DNA from: an uncultured Catenibacillus sp.
GTDB lineage: Bacteria; Bacillota; Clostridia; Lachnospirales; Lachnospiraceae
Direction of reading: 5' to 3'
Length of the DNA stretch: 53,755 bases
Assembly (NCBI GenBank): GCA_934339005.1
Contig: CAKRHR010000017.1
Location: 1-53,755, forward strand
Shown here: positions 49,825 through 53,755 of the stretch, piece by piece
Layout of the letters: each line of letters begins with the position of its first letter
How positions within the stretch are numbered: the stretch's first letter is position 1
The notes under the pieces: generated by a model
The model's database searches: none
Seen by the model: only the letters and a program-made list of their open reading frames with translations
Told to the model about the DNA's origin: nothing
Program-made: the position numbers and the translations under genes

Positions 49825-50904
49825 TTATTTTGAAATTTGGTACATTTTTTCTTCGAATTCTTCGACGGACATATTAGCACGTTTAGCAGCTTCGTTAATA
49901 TCTAAGAGTTTATCTTTAACCAGTTCGGCAAGAGATTTGAATTGCCCTTCGATGAGTCCTGCACTTTTGCCTTCGATGAGTCCTGCGGCTTTGCCCTCGA
50001 TGAGTCCTGCGCTTTTGCCTTCAATGAGTCCAGCAGCCTTGCCTTCAAGAAGTCCAGCGTTCTTGCCTTCGGCTATGGCGTCTGCCAACATTTCTTCAAT
50101 AGCTTTGCACATATCTATAGAGGCCTCCTTTTCCGGGATGTTAATTGTTGTATGGGTGGCGGTGCTGATGACCATGGCAGCATTTCTTTCGATGATCATG
50201 CGTGGGTTGTCATGGATAAATGCCGCCAGTTTTTGTTTATCATTTGCGTATTTGATATACCCCATCACTTCTCTGAGGTTGGTTGAAAACTTTTGTAAAT
50301 CGTTATCGGAAATGCAATGCGGTTCCAGTAAATGGATTTGGTAATCTGGAACAAAACTGAGAAGATGTTGATTCTTAACAGTCATCATTTCGTGCAACGA
50401 ACGAGGACCATCCCACGGTGTCAGTCCGAAGTAAATGACCAATGTAATGACTGGCGCAATCGTATCGTCCTTCAAAAATCCTGAAAGATATTCGCCACTA
50501 GTATGTACAAAAGATAATTCGTTATGCTTTCGGTGGTGAGTGGCAATATCATTCACTTGTTGACCGTATTGAAGTGCATCATAAATTGCATTTCGAACAG
50601 GCATGGCGTAGTGTACTTCGGATTGATTTTCAATACCAAGTAGAATATATGATGCTTCATCGTCGTTCATGACAACGGTTGATTTGAAAATATCCCGGTA
50701 CTTTTGGGTGGCACTTTTTGAAAGTTTTCGTGGACTGATTTTGCCCTCAGGGTGAAAAGGTATGGCGATTTCTGTAATATCTTTGGTATGTAAGTTTTCG
50801 GGTTTAATAATCTGTTTGCCATCGTAGAGCAGATAGTTGAAAGCGTCTGCAAATACGGTGTTTTCTCTGATGTAGGCTTTTGTTACTGCGTCTGTGAAGC
50901 CCAT
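49825..50904 (-). CDS. Rpn-type PD-(D/E)XK nuclease / transposase-like protein with C-terminal octapeptide repeats
   Basis: A 359-residue member of the Rpn/PDDEXK_2 (recombination-promoting nuclease, transposase_31-like) group. N-terminal landmarks are FADAFNYLLYDGKQII, EIAIPFHPEG, ASYILLGIENQSEVHYAMP and LVIYFGLTPWDGPRSL, with a Glu-x-Gln in place of the usual ExK. The end carries five 8-residue units (AGLIEGKS-like), then a conserved tail (AAKRANMSVEEFEEKM). Rpn proteins promote recombination and are implicated in phage defence in some bacteria. AGGAGG lies 7 nt before the ATG. It stands alone. Confidence 0.88.
   Translation of the reverse strand: MGFTDAVTKAYIRENTVFADAFNYLLYDGKQIIKPENLHTKDITEIAIPFHPEGKISPRKLSKSATQKYRDIFKSTVVMNDDEASYILLGIENQSEVHYAMPVRNAIYDALQYGQQVNDIATHHRKHNELSFVHTSGEYLSGFLKDDTIAPVITLVIYFGLTPWDGPRSLHEMMTVKNQHLLSFVPDYQIHLLEPHCISDNDLQKFSTNLREVMGYIKYANDKQKLAAFIHDNPRMIIERNAAMVISTATHTTINIPEKEASIDMCKAIEEMLADAIAEGKNAGLLEGKAAGLIEGKSAGLIEGKAAGLIEGKSAGLIEGQFKSLAELVKDKLLDINEAAKRANMSVEEFEEKMYQISK
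49951..50070. repeat. Five tandem 24-bp repeats within the Rpn gene
   Basis: Unit like GATGAGTCCTGCGCTTTTGC plus CTTC, five in a row with small changes, encoding AGLIEGKS-type octapeptides on the minus strand. The length of 24 bp keeps the frame whatever the copy number. Confidence 0.85.
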
Positions 50905-51090
50905 TCATCAACCTCCTAAATTCACTTTGGTATTTGATGATGTCAAAATCAGAATATCAGAACAGATTCGACAATCATTTCATAACAATAACCTATCATG
51001 TTTCTATCATATCACAGAGTAAATGACATTCTCAATCATTATTGTTCGACAGAATATTACAAGTTTTTGAAATATTCGACAAAATTATAG

Positions 51091-51132
51091 AAACAAGTGC
51101 AATCGCAATTTAAGCTTTTGACACTTACATCA
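51091..51132. repeat. Inverted-repeat element, copy 4 (one arm)
   Basis: Reads ...GTGCAATCGCAATTTAAGC then TTTTGACACTTACATCATA, continuing AAATAAAA as at copy 2. Only the right arm is clear. Confidence 0.6.
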
Positions 51133-51184
51133 TAAAATAAAAACAAAAAATTTGGCTGTAGAAAAATATAATTTCAAAAAAATA

Positions 51185-51242
51185 AAAGGTTCGAAACTTC
51201 ATGATGAAATCTGAAATGATTTCTCTGAAGTTTCGAACCTTT
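51185..51242 (-). terminator. Terminator of the uraA-upp operon
   Basis: AAAGGTTCGAAACTTC pairs with GAAGTTTCGAACCTTT (16 bp perfect) around a ~26-nt loop. T-runs on both sides allow bidirectional use. Confidence 0.85.
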
Positions 51243-51255
51243 CACATATAAATCA

Positions 51256-51885
51256 TTATTTTGTACCGAAAATTCTGTCGCCGGCATCGCCAAGACCTGG
51301 GCAGATGTAAGCTGCATCATTTAATTCGCGGTCAATGTGACCAACGTATAACTGAATGTCAGGATGAGCTTCCATAAGACGGTTAATGCCTTCTGGTGCT
51401 GCGATGATGGACATGAATTTAATCTTTTTGCCGCCACGTGCTTTGATGAAATCAACAGCAGCGATAGCAGAACCACCAGTTGCAAGCATAGGGTCTGTGA
51501 CAACAACGATACGTTCGTCAATCTGTTCAGGCAGTTTGCAGTAGTATTCGTGTGGTTCATGTGTTTCTTCATCTCTGTAAAGACCGATATGACCGACTTT
51601 AGCTGTTGGTTCAAGGGCGAGCATACCACTGACCATACCAAGACCTGCACGAAGTACAGGCACGATAGCAATGTTTTTACCTGCAATCATAGGTGTCATG
51701 CATGTTTCGATAGGTGTTTCAACTTCAACATCTTCCAGTGGAAGGTCTTTGAGCGCTTCAAAACCCATTAACATAGCGATTTCTTCAACAAGGGCTCTGA
51801 ATTCGTTTGTTGTTGTGTTTTTATCTCTCAGACGAGAGATTTTGTGCTGAATCAGTGGGTGTGTTAATTCTGTAACGTTTTTCAT
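51256..51885 (-). CDS. upp: Uracil phosphoribosyltransferase
   Basis: Converts uracil and PRPP to UMP. The 209 residues match the standard length. Landmarks are THPLIQHKISRLRDKNTTTN, VPVLRAGLGMV, the PRPP loop VVTDPMLATGGSA and the uracil-binding YICPGLGDAGDRIFGTK. ATG 51885 follows AAGGAGG by 7 nt. It comes after uraA on the same strand, a normal uracil salvage pair. Confidence 0.97.
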   Translation of the reverse strand: MKNVTELTHPLIQHKISRLRDKNTTTNEFRALVEEIAMLMGFEALKDLPLEDVEVETPIETCMTPMIAGKNIAIVPVLRAGLGMVSGMLALEPTAKVGHIGLYRDEETHEPHEYYCKLPEQIDERIVVVTDPMLATGGSAIAAVDFIKARGGKKIKFMSIIAAPEGINRLMEAHPDIQLYVGHIDRELNDAAYICPGLGDAGDRIFGTK

Positions 51886-51906
51886 TGTAAAACCTCCTTG
51901 ATAAGA

Positions 51907-51935
51907 AGATAGGGCCAAGTGGTTTGACCCTAATC
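51907..51935 (-). other. Hairpin between uraA and upp
   Basis: AGATAGGGCCAA pairs with TTTGACCCTAATCT with one mismatch. It lies in the 68-bp gap and may be an RNA processing or attenuation stem. Confidence 0.4.
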
Positions 51936-51953
51936 TTAAAATTTAGTTTTTTA

Positions 51954-53375
51954 CTATTTGTGAGCTTTATGCTCTTTTCCTTCTGCTTCTTCTTCCATAT
52001 CTTCAGGATTTGGAGCCATGTTAATACCACGGTTGACATCGCCGGAGATGTTTGTACCAAATTCATAATCGTTGCCTGGAAGAATAGCGTTTAATAAGAT
52101 ACCAGCGATAGCGGCGATAGCAAGACCTGTTAATGTGATGTCAGCGCCGGCAACGTGGAATGTTAAACCGCTTGAGAAACCAAGACCGCATACAAGAATA
52201 ACAGCAGCGATAATCAGATTTCTTGATTTTGTAAAATCTACTTTATTTTCAACAACATTACGCACACCAATTGCTGAAATCATACCATAAAGGATAAAGC
52301 TGATACCACCAACGATAGCAGATGGCATAGATGCAATGATTTCTGCAACCTTAGGAATAAAGCTTAAGATAACTGCAAAAACAGCAGCAATACGGATAAC
52401 ACGAGGATCATGTACACGGCTGAGCTCAAGTACGCCTGTATTTTCACCGTAAGTTGTGTTGGCAGGGCCGCCAAATAATGCTGAAAGTGAAGTTGCAAGA
52501 CCGTCACCGATTAATGTGCGGTGAAGACCAGGATTTTCGATGTAGTTTTCGCCAACTGTTGCAGAAATCGCACTCATATCACCAACATGTTCCATCATAG
52601 AAGCCAGAGCGATTGGTGCCATAACAAGGATAGCAGTGAGATTGAATTTGCAAAGCTGGAAAGGTGGCAGACCAACGATGCTTGCAGAAGCAACCTCTGA
52701 AAAATTCAGAATTGCAGAACCGTCTGCATTTGTCATGCCTACAGCATTTAAAATCAGTGCAAGCACATAACTGATCACAACGCCCATCAGAATTGGAATA
52801 ATCTTGAACATACCTTTGCCCCAGATGTTGAAAACAATAACAACAGCAAGTGCAACGAATGCAAGAAGCCAGTTTGTGGAAGCATTACTTACAGCAGATG
52901 GTGCAAGACTTAAACCGATACAGATGATGATTGGACCTGTGACAACCGGTGGAAGGAAACGCATGACACGTTTAACACCAACAAGTTTGATAATCAATGC
53001 AAGTATAAGATACATCAGACCTGCAACAAGAATACCGCCGCAGGCATAAGGTAATTTCTCACCCATTGTCATATTAGCAAAAATACCGGTATCAAGTTGG
53101 GCAACTGTTGAAAACCCACCAAGGAATGCAAAAGAAGAACCTAAAAATGCAGGTACTTTAAGTCTTGTGCAAACATGGAAAAATAATGTACCGATGCCGG
53201 CAAAGAATAAAGTTACCTGAATAGATAAGCCTTCACCGTTAAAATAGCTGTTGACGAGAATTGGTACAAGGATTGTTGCACCAAACATAGCAAACATGTG
53301 CTGTAAACCAAGCAGTAACATCTTTGGAATACCCAGTGTACGGGCATCACGGATTGCTTTTTGTTGTTCGTTCAT
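51954..53375 (-). CDS. uraA: Uracil permease (NCS2 family)
   Basis: A 473-residue transporter with about 14 helices that imports uracil with protons. Landmarks are LLLGLQHMFAMFGATILVPIL, AFLGSSFAFLGGF, SMMEHVGDMSAISATVGENY carrying the NCS2 signature Glu/His, and LFGGPANTTYGENTGVLELS. The start MNEQQ at 53375 has AAAGGGAG 8-9 nt upstream. Its cytoplasmic end is acidic. First gene of the uraA-upp operon. Confidence 0.95.
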   Translation of the reverse strand: MNEQQKAIRDARTLGIPKMLLLGLQHMFAMFGATILVPILVNSYFNGEGLSIQVTLFFAGIGTLFFHVCTRLKVPAFLGSSFAFLGGFSTVAQLDTGIFANMTMGEKLPYACGGILVAGLMYLILALIIKLVGVKRVMRFLPPVVTGPIIICIGLSLAPSAVSNASTNWLLAFVALAVVIVFNIWGKGMFKIIPILMGVVISYVLALILNAVGMTNADGSAILNFSEVASASIVGLPPFQLCKFNLTAILVMAPIALASMMEHVGDMSAISATVGENYIENPGLHRTLIGDGLATSLSALFGGPANTTYGENTGVLELSRVHDPRVIRIAAVFAVILSFIPKVAEIIASMPSAIVGGISFILYGMISAIGVRNVVENKVDFTKSRNLIIAAVILVCGLGFSSGLTFHVAGADITLTGLAIAAIAGILLNAILPGNDYEFGTNISGDVNRGINMAPNPEDMEEEAEGKEHKAHK

Positions 53376-53430
53376 AAACATATCTCCCTTTGTAAAATTT
53401 AAATAAATATTGTTTAAAGTCATCCCAATA

Positions 53431-53459
53431 ATTATATAGATAGAATGGCGTTACGTCAA
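53431..53459 (-). promoter_or_regulatory. Promoter of uraA-upp
   Basis: On the minus strand TTGACG (53459-53454), 17-bp spacer, TATAAT (53436-53431). The leader is only about 50 nt, with no visible PyrR-type attenuator. Confidence 0.75.
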
Positions 53460-53755
53460 ATGAAATTCGCAAATTTCCAAAATATTCCTTAAAATAATAA
53501 GATATGAATGTGAAGGAAACATTTGTGAAAGGGAAGAACGTACAGCGATTTGTATACATTAATGCGTGATAATAGAGTGATAAATTTTACCGGTGATATT
53601 CATATGATAGTATCAGTTTACATAATTTTAAAAAGACAATTGATAATATAAAAAATAAAGGCGGTAGCAATCCATCTGGGGTTCTTTCTGAATTTTGGGT
53701 ATAACCAAATGAAACATTAGCGGGTATCAAATTGATACCCGCTTGTTTTATAATA
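53460..53755. other. Window-end intergenic region
   Basis: AT-rich. No start codon with a ribosome binding site was found. The stretch ends at the strong stem 53719-53743. Confidence 0.45.
53719..53747 (+). terminator. Terminator near the right edge
   Basis: AGCGGGTATCA, loop AAT, TGATACCCGCT, then TGTTTT. A short ORF reaching a stop at 53702 may end a small gene or an unrecognised leader. Confidence 0.65.

Larger units (their letters stand above)
50905..51255. other. Intergenic region between Rpn and upp
   Basis: AT-rich. Holds the Rpn gene's promoter region, inverted-repeat element copy 4 (51091-51132) and the upp terminator (51185-51242). No gene or known RNA is recognised. Confidence 0.5.

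Noticed and set aside
49951..50070. Tandem repeats as a CRISPR array
   Set aside because: The 24-bp units are contiguous, have no spacers, and encode an in-frame octapeptide repeat of the Rpn protein.
1..53755. tRNA, rRNA, CRISPR arrays, replication origin and insertion sequences
   Set aside because: None was recognised on reading both strands; a tRNAscan or Infernal run was not possible and could still find small RNAs.

Overview
The window looks like a chromosomal segment of a low-GC Gram-positive anaerobe of the class Clostridia, most likely a Lachnospiraceae-type gut organism. The evidence is strong AGGAGG-type ribosome binding sites, a MecA adaptor, a GdpP/L9/DnaB cluster, a QueH-type queuosine enzyme, ferredoxin and DUF1858 redox proteins, LPXTG-like and BIG_2 surface proteins, and an F-type ATP synthase whose c subunit carries the sodium-binding residues. 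This placement is inferred from gene content; no database search was run.

Layout. 1-4.4 kb: edge of an integrative element (surface protein, ribbon-helix-helix protein, WYL regulator, tyrosine integrase) abutting the last codons of a rubrerythrin gene. 4.5-11 kb: a zinc-ribbon protein, a TIM-barrel sugar isomerase, a scarred LysR/MetE-like pseudogene pair, nicotinate phosphoribosyltransferase, a CapA-like protein and a DJ-1/PfpI protein. 11.0-11.55 kb: a gene-free region with an inverted-repeat element and a convergent pair of ~95-nt RNAs. 11.5-15.5 kb: gdpP-rplI-dnaB. 15.8-22.7 kb: a two-component system, a lysophospholipase-like hydrolase, thioredoxin, and a membrane paralogue of the sensor kinase that has lost its phospho-acceptor histidine. 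23-26 kb: a MerR regulator, a small ferredoxin, a DUF1858 protein, a decayed ptsI remnant and mecA. 26.4-33 kb: a membrane protein, a GH18 hydrolase, queH, a cell-wall amidase, a Sua5-type tRNA enzyme, rpiB and dCMP deaminase. 33-41 kb: a complete ATP synthase operon (atpZ, I, B, E, two F-type b genes, H, A, G, D, C). 41-44 kb: a sortase-anchored surface protein with a frameshifted 5' end. 44-49.7 kb: a second sugar isomerase, a VOC protein, an internally deleted FMN dehydrogenase, an oleate hydratase remnant, and a divergent MATE/MerR pair. 49.8-53.4 kb: an Rpn-type nuclease with a 24-bp tandem repeat, then the uraA-upp uracil salvage operon.

Two themes cut across the window. First, there are several deletion-scarred or frameshifted genes (rbr, lysR/metE-like, ptsI, surface protein, FMN dehydrogenase, oleate hydratase), so the accessory parts are eroding while the housekeeping operons are intact. 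Second, a 68-77-bp inverted-repeat element with ends like TGATRTRAGTRTCAA recurs in at least four intergenic regions, one of them inside the ATP synthase operon.

The best candidates for undescribed biology are the mirror-image small-RNA pair at 11.2-11.4 kb, the dispersed inverted-repeat family, the kinase-dead sensor paralogue, and the amidase whose ribosome binding site is buried in a terminator-like hairpin.
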